Source of the DNA: Cryptomeria japonica
Taxonomy: Eukaryota; Streptophyta; Pinopsida; Cupressales; Cupressaceae
NCBI RefSeq assembly: GCF_030272615.1
Contig: NC_081405.1
Span: forward strand, 606,954,677 to 607,018,676
Reading direction: 5' to 3'
Length of the DNA stretch: 64,000 bases
Positions 21,633 through 33,564 of this stretch are shown piece after piece. A program made the position numbers and the translations under genes. How positions within the stretch are numbered: the first letter of the stretch is position 1; the number at the start of each line of letters is the position of its first letter. The notes below the pieces were generated by a model. It was not told the DNA's origin. It did no database searches and saw only the letters and a program-made list of their open reading frames with translations.

Positions 21633-21650
21633 TGGCACGCCCGGTGGGAC
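21633..21650 (+). other. Primer-binding site of element B
   Basis: TGGCACGCCCGGTGGGAC lies three bases after the LTR end, the expected place and form (beginning TGG) for a tRNA 3'-end complement. I do not name the tRNA. This site is missing from A and C. Confidence 0.8.
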
Positions 21651-21739
21651 TTTTGTCCCTTTTGCATTTAACATCCTTGTGGCAGATTTTGTGTTTTGAA
21701 GTTGCAGATCTGACATTTTCGACAGTATTTGGATATTTT

Positions 21740-21985
21740 TGCGTCTACGTACTTTCGGATCGCGTTTTTGGTTTGCTGCCGCGTTTGCGACATCTAGGAT
21801 CGCATCCACACCCTCGATAGTATTTTATTTTTTTTGCAGATTCTGAAAATCGCGTTTGTGTTCCCTAGTCGCGTCTGTGGGGTTTTCAGGTGCGTCTGCG
21901 TCCAGAAGCCGCGTCTATGTTTCACAAAAGCGCATCTGCGTCCAGAAGCCACGTTTGTGTTTATGGTAACCGTGTCTGTGTGCAC
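21740..21985 (+). repeat. Element B leader repeat cluster 1
   Basis: About nine degenerate GCGTCTGTGT-type motifs, homologous to 157-417 in A, starting about 90 bp after the PBS. Confidence 0.75.
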
Positions 21986-22029
21986 TGATTTCATTTTGGG
22001 AGTTTTTATTGATTCGGTTTTTAGTCATT

Positions 22030-22930
22030 CAGTTTTTTTTTAGATCTCGTTTATTTTGAGCTAACATTTTCAAATCTAGCTAACAAAATTGATGCAGCTT
22101 GTCTTGAGAGCAAAATTGTTTAGTTGAAAGCCCCCTTTCACAAAGTCTTTTGGATCTAAAATTTACCTAACTTGTGTGCTTGCAGGAAGGGGTGATCATT
22201 TGAAACAATCCAAACTACTAATAGATCTTTGTTGCAGGACCTTGGCAAGGGTTTTTGATATCTATTGTGTGCTTTGTTTTCATAGATTAGCAAACACTTC
22301 AATTGGTGCACTAAAATTGAATCATTGTATTTTGTGTCTTGAGCAATAGGCTCTTTTTGTTTAATCTTTAAAGGGTCTGTCTCCTCGTGTGGTCATTAGG
22401 ACTACTAGTGAGGAGAGAACGACCCAAGTGGTAGCAAAAGAAAAGCCATCTTCTTCCAAACCACTATAAATAACTGTATTCATGGTGAAAACTATGAATA
22501 ATGTGTGTTGATTAGTTCATACCGACACTATGTCTCCCCATAAACCCGTTTGATCAAATTTATTTGATCATTTGTAGGGCGTAACCCCTACCAGCTGGGA
22601 GCCTTCTGTATTTACAGAGCTGAAAGTGCCGCATGTATGGCCACACGAGTAGATGCCCTTACTAGCACCTTTTTGTTTTAGAAGCCAAAATCCTTCTAGT
22701 TGTTGAGGTAGGAGGTCGGACCTCTGGTAGTGGCCCACACACATACGGTTCTTAGTAGAGATACAAAGTTCGCCACGAGGAGGTTTCATGGGGACTGATG
22801 CTTGGCTGCCTCAAGAAGTGAGTGCCGAGGGTGGAGCCAGTGGGGTCAAGCATCTAAGTATCTGCTCTGAATATCGTAGCCTCGAGGGAAACTCCATGTG
22901 GGATCAACAACTATTGTATTGGTCAGCCAT
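22030..22930 (+). other. Element B conserved leader
   Basis: Homologous to 430-1380 in A, with the same CTGTA/TACAG and GAGGT/ACCTC hairpins. Non-coding. Confidence 0.55.
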
Positions 22931-23195
22931 AAGAATTGTGCTTGACTTATTTTAAACATTCAAACATTCAAGACCAAACATCAAAACATTGTGTCTTTTG
23001 TGTCTTCAAGTGTATGCAAAACAATTTTACATCAAACAACACACTTTCTTTGAGTCATTTTGAGTCTAAACACTTGCAAACATTGAGTCCTCATCAACAC
23101 TATGTCCTCTTGTCACGAAAAAATAGTCAAACATTCAGATTTGGTCACAACAAGCAACTGCATAGATTGGAAAAATTGCACAAAATTTGCAGAAA

Positions 23196-23385
23196 TGCGT
23201 CTGTGTTTGATAGCATAGCGTCTGTGTTGTCGAAACGCGTATGTGAAGGGCAGAAACGCGTCTGTGTTCTCAGAATCAACATTGCATTTACAAAATCTCA
23301 GACTCACGTCTGTGTTTAACAGAACCACGTCTGTGTTAGGAAATCGCGTCTGTGCAGTATACAGACACGTCTGTGTTCAGGATTG
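23196..23385 (+). repeat. Element B leader repeat cluster 2
   Basis: About eight GCGTCTGTGT-type motifs, homologous to 1647-1925 in A, with gag starting about 480 bp further on. Confidence 0.75.
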
Positions 23386-23866
23386 AGAACTTTCATAATT
23401 CAGCAAACAAACATAGTCAGTTTCAGAATTCTTGAACTTCCTAGGTTATTTCTCTAGGGTTTCATCTAGCATTCAACCTATCTTTGGGTCTCACAAAGTC
23501 CATCATTGCTTTACACCTTACATTACATTCACATTTGTCTAAACTTGAGTCAAAAGGTCACTTGCTTGTCCTCATCATACTTTTTGAACACACTACATAC
23601 AACAACATTTTGCTAAGTGGTCCCTCATCAAGGTCTATCACCTTTGGGTCTCATTTGGTCTTACTTAGAGTCAAGGTCAACTTACCTCATCAAGAGAAAC
23701 TATCCTCTTTTTGGAAGTCACACCTACTCTACTACATACATACTTGGTCTTACATTTTGGACATTGCAAGTAAACCTTAGATTCATTTACATTCCATCCA
23801 ACTCTTGGTCTTCCATACTTTTTCCATTTTCATCTAGTCTCACACATCTTGGTCAATACCTAGTTC

Positions 23867-25960
23867 ATGGTTGAAACCCGTTCCCAAAAATCTAGGAGAG
23901 AAGCTAAAGAGGCTCAAGAATCCGCAAACATGATTTCCTATGAATATGACAATGATATCTTTTTCAATTCTGATCATACTACATTACCTGACATGGATGC
24001 CTATAGAAACATTCCAAATGTTGAGCACATGGACACTACAAACAACAATGATACACACAATGACAATATGGACAACATTTCAATACATTCAGCAGAAGTG
24101 GAAGACACCATTATGAATCCTCATTTTAATCGATTGGTTGAGGAAATAATGAGGAGAGATAGACAATATTTCTTACAAGTGATGGCACAAAGTGGAGCCA
24201 AGATACCTCATGATTTTGACATGTCTCAAATAATGAAAAATTGACCTTTGCAACAAACTCACTCCAACATGGATCAAAGGAGGCCTAATAGTGGAGGCAA
24301 TAGAGGACCACATCTTGTGCCTCAATCACCATCATCTTTGTTTCAAAAATCAGAGGTCCCATACACACATGGTCAAGCATATGATACTCACCTTCGCAAA
24401 CCATTATGGAAGTCTTATGCAGAAAAATATGCTCAATCACATACCAATGCTAAGGATCAACCACCAAAGCAATTGGATATTCAAAGACATGCTCAAAATT
24501 TGGACACAAGGAAACCCCGTGTCAAATTTGGGGGCAACACACTAGAACAAACTCATTACATGCCTATAGAGTATGGTAGACATGGACAAAGAAGATATTC
24601 CATTCCTCACCATGACTCTATACCAAGTGGTCCTTATACGCAACATCATTATAGACCTCCTCCATATGAACATGTGTATGATCAATATCATCCATATATG
24701 CAACATACTCCTCCTCCACTCAGTGGTTCAGGCATGGGGTTTGATCCAAGAAGTCGGTCTCCACCTAAGAACAATTTGGAACAACAGATCAAGGACTTAC
24801 AAAAGAAAAGGAGATCCTAAGGCACACATAAGACAGTTTTTCACAGCTTGCATTGAGGTAGCAGTAGAAGAGACATATTTGATGAGATTATTCCCACAAA
24901 GCTTAGGAGATCAAGGTATGGAATGGTTCTCCCAACTTCCACCTGGAATTAAGTCATGGGGTGACTTAGCAGAGGCATTTATCCAACATTTCTCATACAA
25001 CATAGAGACAGACATATCAGTCACTAATTTGTGCAACACCAAGCAAAGGGATGGAGAATCTTTTTCATCATTTTTACAAAGATGGAGAAATCTAGCTAGT
25101 AGATGCTCTTGTGAAATTCCACAAAAACAAATGGTAGAAATGTTCACCCAAAATGTTAACAAGGACATTGGCTATGATCTAAGGAAAGCTTGTTTGTCCA
25201 CCTTCAAGGACATCATTGAAAAAGGCATAGCGACAGAAAAGGTCCTAATTGAACAAGGAGTCATTAAGATATTCAAGGAAAACAAAGATGACTTTAAAGG
25301 AAAAGATAAGCCAAGATTTTGGAATAAAAACAAGAACAAAGTCAATGATGGTGTTGTTGATGCCAATACAGTATGACCCAAAATCATTTTTTCAGGATCA
25401 AGCTCTACAAACAATCAAGTGAATACTCAAACAATTTCTAGATCACAAAGGAAGTACACCCCATTGGGAGAACCACTTGAGTCAGTTTTCAAAAAGCTAG
25501 TGGCAAACAAAGTAATCACAATTCCAGATTTTCCTCCATATCAGCCAAAGGTTAAACCAAATTGGTGGAATGATGATGAGTATTGTGAATTCCATAAGAG
25601 CAAGGGTCATAAAATATGAAATTATCATCGACTGAAGAACATCATACAAGATCTCATTGATAGAGGTGACATTGAGATTGAAGGACACTCATCCAACCAA
25701 TAACAAGAAATGTTTAAGGAACCATTCCCAAAGCATGACAAGGGAAAAGCTGCAGCCACAGATGACCAGACCAACTATACCAGAGCATCCTATAATTATG
25801 ATTCAACTATCAATCACATTTCAATGGATAATTATGTCTCTACTATTATCATCAAGGACAAAACCCCTGAGAATTCTACCTAGAGACCCAAGATTGTCCT
25901 AAAAGGCATTGGATCTTATTCCGAACCTACCTCTGAATGTAATGTCACAACTCATCGAGG
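23867..25960 (+). pseudogene. gag: Element B gag, decayed
   Basis: Gag starts at ATG 23867 (MVETRSQKSRREAKEAQE). A stop at 24242 fits CGA to TGA. A 134-bp deletion at about 24808, bounded by a GAAAA microhomology when compared with A 3351/3485, removes the ICPYPFD region and shifts the frame. The core MRLFPQSLGDQGMEWFSQLP resumes at 24880. The zinc-knuckle-like motif is damaged by a stop at 25617 (GGT-equivalent to TGA). Other stops lie at 25374, about 25700 and 25880. Several fit C-to-T change. Confidence 0.88.
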
Positions 25961-27666
25961 TAAAATCACTTTGCAAGGTTCCCCAGCTAAAAACACCGCC
26001 TCTTCATCAACCAAGCCTGAATACAACCTTGTAGAACAATTAGGGAAGACACCCGCTCTCATCTCCATCCTTGAGCTCTTATGCATATCCCCCGCACATA
26101 AAGCCATTCTTGACAAAATCTTGAGAGACACTTCTGTCCCTACTAATCTAAACGTGGACCAGTTTCAAGCCATGGTGGGATACCTTTTTGTTCCACACTC
26201 CCTTACATTCATAGAAGCTGATGACGCCTCCCTAAGTCAGCCACATAATGCACCTTTACACATTGAGACCTTCATTCACAAACATCAAATAAAACGAGTC
26301 TTGATAGATGGAGGAGCAGGTCTGAACATTTGTACATTGAGCACTATTAAACAATTGGGATATTTCGACAAAGCTATGAATTCTACAAACAAAATTACCA
26401 TCAAAGCATATGATGATGAAGAGCGTTCATCCAAGGGCACAGTCACCTTACCTCTTAGAGTTGGGCTAGTTACAAAGGATGTGGTTTGTCAAGTACTAGA
26501 TCTTGATCTCACATACAATATATTGCTAGGACATCCTTGGATTAATGAAATGAGGGTGGTCCCATTTACATATCACCAATGAATCAAGTTTCCTCACAAT
26601 GGAGTTGAAATAACAGTTAATGGAGATCCTAATCCATTCATATATTGCAATAACTTGAGACCAAAAACTGAGACCATCATTCCTAGTAATCGCGAAGCTG
26701 TTCCTTCTTCTACATACATTGATCCTGAGTCATTAAAACCTTCGACATCAAAACAAGGTGAGCTTAAAGGGAAATTCCAGGACAAGGGTATGGGTGAATA
26801 CACTTTGAATCAAACCATGTACTTACAACAAGTCATGAATTCACCAAAAGAATATGGACGACCACATCGTACTAAGCGGGTATCTATCATTACACATAAA
26901 TGGGATCCTACAATCTTCCAAAAATGGGGTGAAGTGGAAGAAGAAGACATATACAAAATGCTTTACAAAGACCCTGAAAATGATACACAAGATCATATCA
27001 GCATACCATGTGAAAAGTATGGCAAAGGGTTCAAAATCCTACAAAAATTTGGGTATGATGGCAAAAGTCCTCTTGGATTAAGAAAAGAAGGCATCATTGA
27101 GCCTTTACAACCTGAATTGACACTCAAAAAGGAGCATTCCAAAGGACTTCATTTCATGACTTCCAAGGTTTATACTCAAAAGATAGAAGAAGCATTACAA
27201 ATCAAAGCTGCCAAAATTCAACAAGAAAATCGCTATTCCACAGACTCCAATGAATGGGAATGGGGTTCAGACAAATCCTCTAGTGACTATGAGCTCACCG
27301 AGACATTCAGAGAACTAGGTGAACCAATGGAAGAAGAGGAATTTAATGGGAAATTTAAAGCTGGTCAAGAAACAACCCCAGAGGATCCCATACAGTCTTT
27401 GCCTCTAGGTTCTAAGTCGAAATCACATAGAATGAGAACACCTGTCCCGGAATGTGCTACTAGTGATGATAATTTGGATTTGTTCACGATCGACACTGAT
27501 GAGGAGAGTGCCAATGATGACCTCGATAACTACCTCGACATACTTGAATATAACTATATCTTCACTCTTAACCCCGCTAACTTTGAAGACATCAAAGGCC
27601 TTCCCCTTGTTCACCACCAACTTATTGACTGGGACAATGAAGGACCTGCACAGTTTGACACATTCT
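25961..27666 (+). pseudogene. pro: Element B protease and G-patch region, cut by element D
   Basis: The protease motif LIDGGAGLNIC lies at 26301-26333, ILLG near 26521 and the G-patch-like segment (YGKGFKI, FGYDGKSPLG) at about 27016-27100. One stop at 26580 fits TGC or CGA to TGA. From 26583 the frame is open to the D insertion at 27666, inside the acidic linker before RT. Confidence 0.85.
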
Positions 27667-30600
27667 TGATATTTCTTCGACTTTGGTACTACATACCTTA
27701 TCAATCCCGCCGTGGCAGGTAAGGATGTGATATACTAAGTCTTGCACGAGCATAACAAATAGATGATCCCTATGATGGGGGAGTCACCACTTTTATCAAG
27801 CCACAAGTGACCTTTCAAAAAGCTATGTTTCTACTCAAGGAAATATGTATGGTGAGTATCTTGGGAGCAAAACCATCTATGCTCTTGCACTAAATTATAC
27901 CTCAAATATCCTCAATCAATAGAACGGGTGGGCTACTACTTAAAGGTGTTTAGTCATGTTCGATGTTTTTGGACATAAGTTCATTCTGCAGTGACTCACT
28001 TAAGAGCCTTGTAACTGGTGGTGGGGCCCATTTGTCCTTTCGGCCAGTTACACTGTAGGAACAGCTATACCCAAGGCTACAGCTTTCGCTCACATCTGAT
28101 TTCTATAGCGGCTCGAAGGATTTACCGCTCAAGGTCGTTCCCAAGAGTGATGTGTCTCTTGGCAGGCCTCTCTTAAAAAGATAAAATTTTGAGTGTTACT
28201 AACACTTTTCTCTTGCACCTAGGACCACGAAAGCCAAGGGAGAGGATAGTGTGTGTTAGAAGTAGGACCACTCGACCAACTCTTTGCACAAGTGTGCCAA
28301 GCACGAAAAACACTTGTTCTTTTTAATCTGTCATTGCAATGTGATCTAACTATTTGGAGATGTTGCTCCAACAGTCATGGTGTTCTTTTTAACTTCAAAG
28401 ACAATGTGTTTTGTAATCTAGAATTTTGAAAACCCTGGTCAACTTAATGAAAAACATGTTTTGCTTTGAAGGAAAATTGCTTTGAAAATGAGACAAGTTG
28501 ATTGTGAATTTTATTTGCACCAAAAATGGAAGTGTGGATTGTGAGTTTTATCTTGATGCAAGAAATAAAATTTGCCTTGTTGATTTTAAGCACCAAAACG
28601 AAGTTTGTTTCCTAACTTGCAAAAAAAATAAAGTTGTTTTTGTATAAGTTTGTGGTTCTTTTTACCTTTGAACAATGAAATTCTTTTTAAGAGCCCCAAA
28701 CAAATGTGTGATTCTTTTTTAAAAGCCCAAACTTGAAATGTGAAGTTAATTTTAAACCGAAATAAAAAGTGAATTCATTTTTAAAACCAACTTCAAAAAC
28801 AAGTTAGTAAAAAATATAAATCTACTCTTTAATCTAATTTAAATCTGCACAAAAGAGAAAAATAGTTAGTAAAATCCGCCTATTTGGTGGGCTTCTACAA
28901 GCCTAATTTTTTTTTTTTTTTTTTGGTTTTTTATTTTTTTTGGTTACCAAGTGATTTGTACAACGTTTTGTTACAATAGCGCTAGTCTGCGTTTGAACAG
29001 AGGCACTATTTAACACAAACGTATTAAAAGAAAGGGAAAGACAGAGAAGGGAAAAGCACTGAAACAGGGGGAATAGCGCCAAAATAATGCCAAACACACC
29101 AAAACAGTGTCAAAATCGCAACCTGTGTGACATTTTCAACATTCAAACATGTTATTGGTTAAAAAAAAAAATTGATCTTTTTGGTGTTTGGATTCACGTC
29201 GGGTTCACCAAATGATGCTCTGCAAAAAGGATTAGAAAACCTGTTTGATGGAAACACACACAAGAGCACAAGAAACAAACGTTAGTGTTAGCAACAAAAG
29301 ATTATCCTAAACAGGCATATCAAGAGAGATATTAAGCATGAAATAGAAAGCATATAAACATAGAATGAAATAGCTAATCAAGATGCTCATAGTTGCTCCT
29401 CCCTTGTTCCTCTCCTCTCCAAGTCCCAAATGAGTGTAGCTCTCAGCAGCTTTTTGCACCATGGATGCTTATGGAGGATTGAGATTTAATACTAAGCTTC
29501 AAATATGAAATGAAAAGCTAAATACTATGCTAGAGTAGATAGTGATGCTATGAAAAAGCTCTATGCTAATGCCAGTATAACAACAATACTCTAAAATGCT
29601 TCTTCTTTTGCTTGAGGAGAAGGGTTCTATTTATAGAAGAAATAGGGAAATGAAGGGTTAAGATTGAGCAATCTTAACAAGGGTTAGGATTGAAAGTTGG
29701 GGATCCATGTGCACAATTGGCACCAATAAAATGGTGACAAGTTTCAACATAGGATTGGGTTGAGAGAAGAGGTTGGAGGCATTAAAGGCCTGAGAAGACC
29801 TCATGGTTATCTAGAAGGTAAGGGTCAAGTCTAAATTAAGATTACCCATTGGATTAAGAGTTAATCCAAGGATAAACCTTTGTGCAAATGTTTAAGAGAT
29901 AATCATGGTCAAAGCATTAATGGCCTGATGAGACCTTTGGGTTGGGTAGAGGTTGAGTCAAAACAAATGTTTTAACCATGTGGGAGGGTTGAATTAACTA
30001 TTAATGGTTATTGGAGACTTTGGGGATTAAGTGGTTGAAGGTTGAAAGCCTTCAATGGTTATCAAAGACTTTGAGGGTTAATTTGTTGAACACACAAAGC
30101 ATTAATTGCTTTTCAAAGACTTTGGAGTCTTTGAGAAGTGACTCCAATTTGCTTAGGAATGTGACAATATTTAGGGGATGGATTAGGCTAATTAGGAAGG
30201 GGTTAGAAGAATCTAGAAGGGGTTTAGGCATACAAGTGGATTTTGTAGGAAAATGCAAGTGGGAGAAATTTTGGTATTTTCAATTAAAATAAAATCATTT
30301 ATTTCAATTAAATGGTGTAAGTTGAATTTGGATAAATATTTAAATAAATATTAATTTATTTAAATGAGAAAAAGAAGATAAAGCATTTAAAATGCTTGAA
30401 GACTTTGAGGGAAACCATTAAAGGCTTGAAGACTTTAAGGAAAACCATTAAAGTCTTTAAGAAGACTATAGAAGGAAGCCATCAAGTTTGAAGACTTTAA
30501 AGCCATCAAGTTTGAATACTTTAAGGGAAACCATTAAAGGTTTCAAGTGGGTGAGGATAAATAGGATTTTAAATAAATAATTTATTTAAAATAGTTGTGC

Positions 30601-31131
30601 AACTTGCTTTTGTAGGAAAATACAAGTGGGTGGAAGATAAAGGTGATTTTAAATAAATTATTTATTTAAAATAATTGTGCAACTTGCATTTGTAGGAAAA
30701 TGCAAGTGGGTGGAGGATAAAGGTGATTTAAATAAATGTTAATTTATTTAAATGTGAGAGGTGGGATTTTGGGGGATTTAAATAAATATTAATTTATTTA
30801 AATGTGAGAGGTGGGATTTTGGGGGATTTAAATAAATATTAATTTATTTAAATGTGAGAGGTGGGATTTTGGGGGATTTAAATAAATATTAATTTATTTA
30901 AATGTGAGAGAAGATTTAATTAAATAAATATGATTTATTTATTTAATTAATGGTCTGAATTTGGTTAAGTGAATTAAATCAAATAAATTGAATAATTTAT
31001 TTAATTAATAGGAGAATAGGGTTAAGATGAATTAATTAAATATTAATTTAATTAATTATTAATTGATGGTTAAATAATCAAATAAATACTAAGTATTCAT
31101 TTAATTAAGTGGACAGATTTATGTGACTACA
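27667..31131 (-). repeat. 3' LTR of element D
   Basis: Read on the minus strand it starts TGTAGTCACA and ends AAATATCA. Internal 50-bp tandem repeats lie at 30725-30910, with a TATA-like CTATAAATAG at 29636-29627. Small open frames inside are not conserved as protein. Confidence 0.93.
30725..30910. repeat. 50-bp tandem repeat in the D LTR (left copy)
   Basis: Four copies of a 50-bp unit, each with the AT palindrome ATTTAAATAAAT ... ATTTATTTAAAT followed by GTGAGAGGTGGG. Two longer copies of a related unit (about 85 bp, with TTGTAGGAAAA) precede it at 30557-30724. Confidence 0.85.
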
Positions 31132-31145
31132 TTTGCCCCTCTTTG
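31132..31145 (-). other. Polypurine tract of element D
   Basis: On the minus strand, CAAAGAGGGGCAAA abuts the 3' LTR start. It is almost identical to the tract of element A. Confidence 0.85.
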
Positions 31146-31176
31146 AGACGGTGCAGTTTATCGCGTCGTTTCAAAG
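31141..31176 (-). other. Stem-loop overlapping the polypurine tract (D)
   Basis: The minus-strand arms CTTTGAAACGA and CCGTCTCAAAG pair at nine of eleven positions around a 14-base loop close to that of A. One A-T pair of A is G-C here. Confidence 0.6.
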
Positions 31177-33383
31177 AAAGAAAAATAGGTGTGAAGAAAT
31201 GCCCCATAAAATGTAAATTTAATGGGTGGTATGCCCCCTCGAGGGATGGGCCGATTTTTTTTGAAAAATCGGGCGATCTCTCGAAAAAGAATGAAAAGCG
31301 AAGGGGAGGTAGAATAGAAGAAATTAGAACTAATGATGAAAGAATGGGAGAAAATGGAGTGAATATGAAGAAACAACAAGCCAACGAATACCCTGAGGTC
31401 ATGCAAGAGATACATAGCAGATGTAGTGTGGGGTTTGGATTGATGCTATACAATTGATCAAAATTGTTTGGACAATCTGGTGCAATCGGTTTAATTGCCC
31501 CGGTCAAGTCAAAGCGTGACAGTTGATGTCAGTTGGTCGCTTGGACATGATAAAGTCTGAGTAAGTGAATCAAAGTGACCTGATGTGACTTAGACAATTG
31601 ATGTAATTGCCCGATGAAGTCAAGGTATATGAAGCAAAATACTCGTTGAGACGTAGACAATTGATGTAATTGTCCGTTGGATTGTGTTTGATTGGTTGAT
31701 CAATTGATAGTGTGTGCCTGTGATGGATGATTGTGGTGAATCATAGCAGCCCCGTTGAGACTAGGTCATTATGATAAATGCCTGATGTAGTCTAGGATTA
31801 CCATGATCGATTACCTGTTGAGACCCGAAGATACTTGATCAGAGTATCTGTTGATAGTCTAGGTGTGTGGGAGTTGATGTACCTATGCAGATAGAGTAAC
31901 TTTCTTGACTTTATTGGATGACTTAGGATAGGAAACACAATCCCTCCTATTTAGAGATGGATGGTGATGAACGTGGCTTGATTAGGTTGATTGGGACACG
32001 ATGTAGGGTATGTGATGGTGATTATCGAGATGGGGAGGGTTGGGGGGGTTCAATGTTAGATAGAAGAAATGGAGGACCTATTACATTCCTATGGAAGAAG
32101 AGGAAAATAGAGTATCCATTGTCATTACTATGTATGAATGATATGCAGCTATTTATGAATGTATGGATGGGTGGAATGCAACGAAATGCAATATATACAA
32201 ATGAGATGGAATGATGATCCATGGTGCATTATTTTTCATCATTGAGCTTTAAAATGTTGTAAGAAAATACAAGCAACTTGACATAAAGATTCAAGATGAC
32301 CAGAGTATTTCTTACATGGATTTTGATATAGCAAGTTAATACAAGCAACTTGATATAATGGATCAAGTTGACCTGAGTATTGCTTGCGGAACAGACAAGG
32401 ATTATCTCCGTTCATGCATGACTTGGATCGTCCTCCTTGATCTTAGGCTGATCAGATCCTGAGACAAGTGCATACCGTACTAAGAAAATAAAACCTTTAT
32501 CCAAATTGGATGAGAAGGAACCAAAGAATGAGCATTGTACCTGTAAACAAACAATATATACATAAAGAATAAAAGAATATGGATCCTTGGTAATGGTTCA
32601 TGTTCATATGGTCAAGGTATACGCTGTAGTCAGCAAGCCGTAATGATCTATGACTGCATTTTGCATAAGATCACATAGCTTAGTGAACTTCCCACGTAGA
32701 CACCATTAGTACATGCCCCAGAACTTCATCGGAAATAATGCGCAAACGATACAAACAATGCTAAAAGATTCTGATACAGATAAACAAACAATTGAACTCA
32801 CAAATCAACCAAGTATTTGATAGCTTAACAGAATTTTCTTGTCAAAGAAAATGTCGTCTTGTCTTTGTTTTGGTAAGGAAGGATGCATCCTTGTTGAAAA
32901 GACAGTTTGATTGTTGATGTTGATTGTTTTGGTCGAGTGATAAGTGGTCATTTGTGTGAGTATTTGTCAATGCTTGTTTTGGTATCTGCATGGATGAATA
33001 TGTACAATGTGTTGCCATGTTTTTGTGTGATTTTTGATGGGTTTTCTGACGTTTTTTTTTTTTTTTTGGATTTTGTGAAACAATTTTGAATGTTTTTGGT
33101 ATTTTGAGAGTCATTTTTGAATGTTTTTGATATTTTCTGAAGATTGCCTAAATGAAGAGCATAATGATATATAAGACAATGTAGAATCCACTTCCATCAC
33201 TAGGGTAAGGGTATTGCCCCCAGTTTGTAGACCTGACTATAAAAAGGTGGGATGCTAGACGCATGGAGTACTTTCTTAATTGTAGATCAAATAACAAGCC
33301 ATGGTTGGGATGGATGGATGTATGTGTGCATGAATGTGATTACAACGAGCCTGAAAGATACTAGAGCCATTGCCTTTACGAGT
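31177..33383 (-). other. 3' untranslated region of element D
   Basis: No conserved coding region and no PMD gene. It contains the inverted repeat CGATTTTT/AAAAATCG near 31252, repeated ACAATTGATGTAATTG words (31595-31670) and an imperfect 85-bp direct repeat at about 32265-32400 (ACAAGCAACTTGA). Confidence 0.5.
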
Positions 33384-33448
33384 GGCACCTGTTTGCCAGG
33401 TTTTCACCATCGCACTTACCCAAGGTGCCACCGGAGTGGTTGTTCACC
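33384..33448 (-). ncRNA. Two bulged hairpins in the element D 3' UTR
   Basis: On the minus strand, the unit at 33448-33424 has GGTG/CACC outer pairing, an AACAA bulge and inner CCAC/GTGG with loop TCCG. The unit at 33408-33384 has GGTG/TGCC, bulge AAAA, and inner CCTG/CAGG with loop GCAAA. Both correspond to units in A, in the order 2 then 1. They lie about 115-180 bp after the pol stop. Structured mRNA element of unknown function. Confidence 0.65.
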
Positions 33449-33564
33449 GTTTGGATGCATGATTTTTCTTTACTTTTTTGAATGTTTTTGTATTTTCTTC
33501 AGGAATTTTTTGAATGTTTTTGGTATTTTTCTGATATGTAGGGGAGCCTGATGCTCTGTACACC

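Larger units (their letters stand above)
20852..27666 (+). mobile_element. Tat element B, left part (A family)
   Basis: Complete 5' LTR, PBS, leader with both repeat clusters, gag, protease and the start of the linker before RT. Interrupted at 27666 by element D. The matching right part resumes at 45462, after a loss of 1,344 bp relative to A (A 6345-7688), which removes the RT core. Confidence 0.88.

Noticed and set aside
30011-30292. 93-codon open frame repeated at 44341-44622
   Set aside because: Both copies lie within the two D LTRs. The duplication is the LTR itself and there is no coding evidence.
31127-31507. 126-codon minus-strand frame at the 3' end of element D
   Set aside because: It overlaps the polypurine tract and LTR edge and has no relative in A, so it is chance coding.
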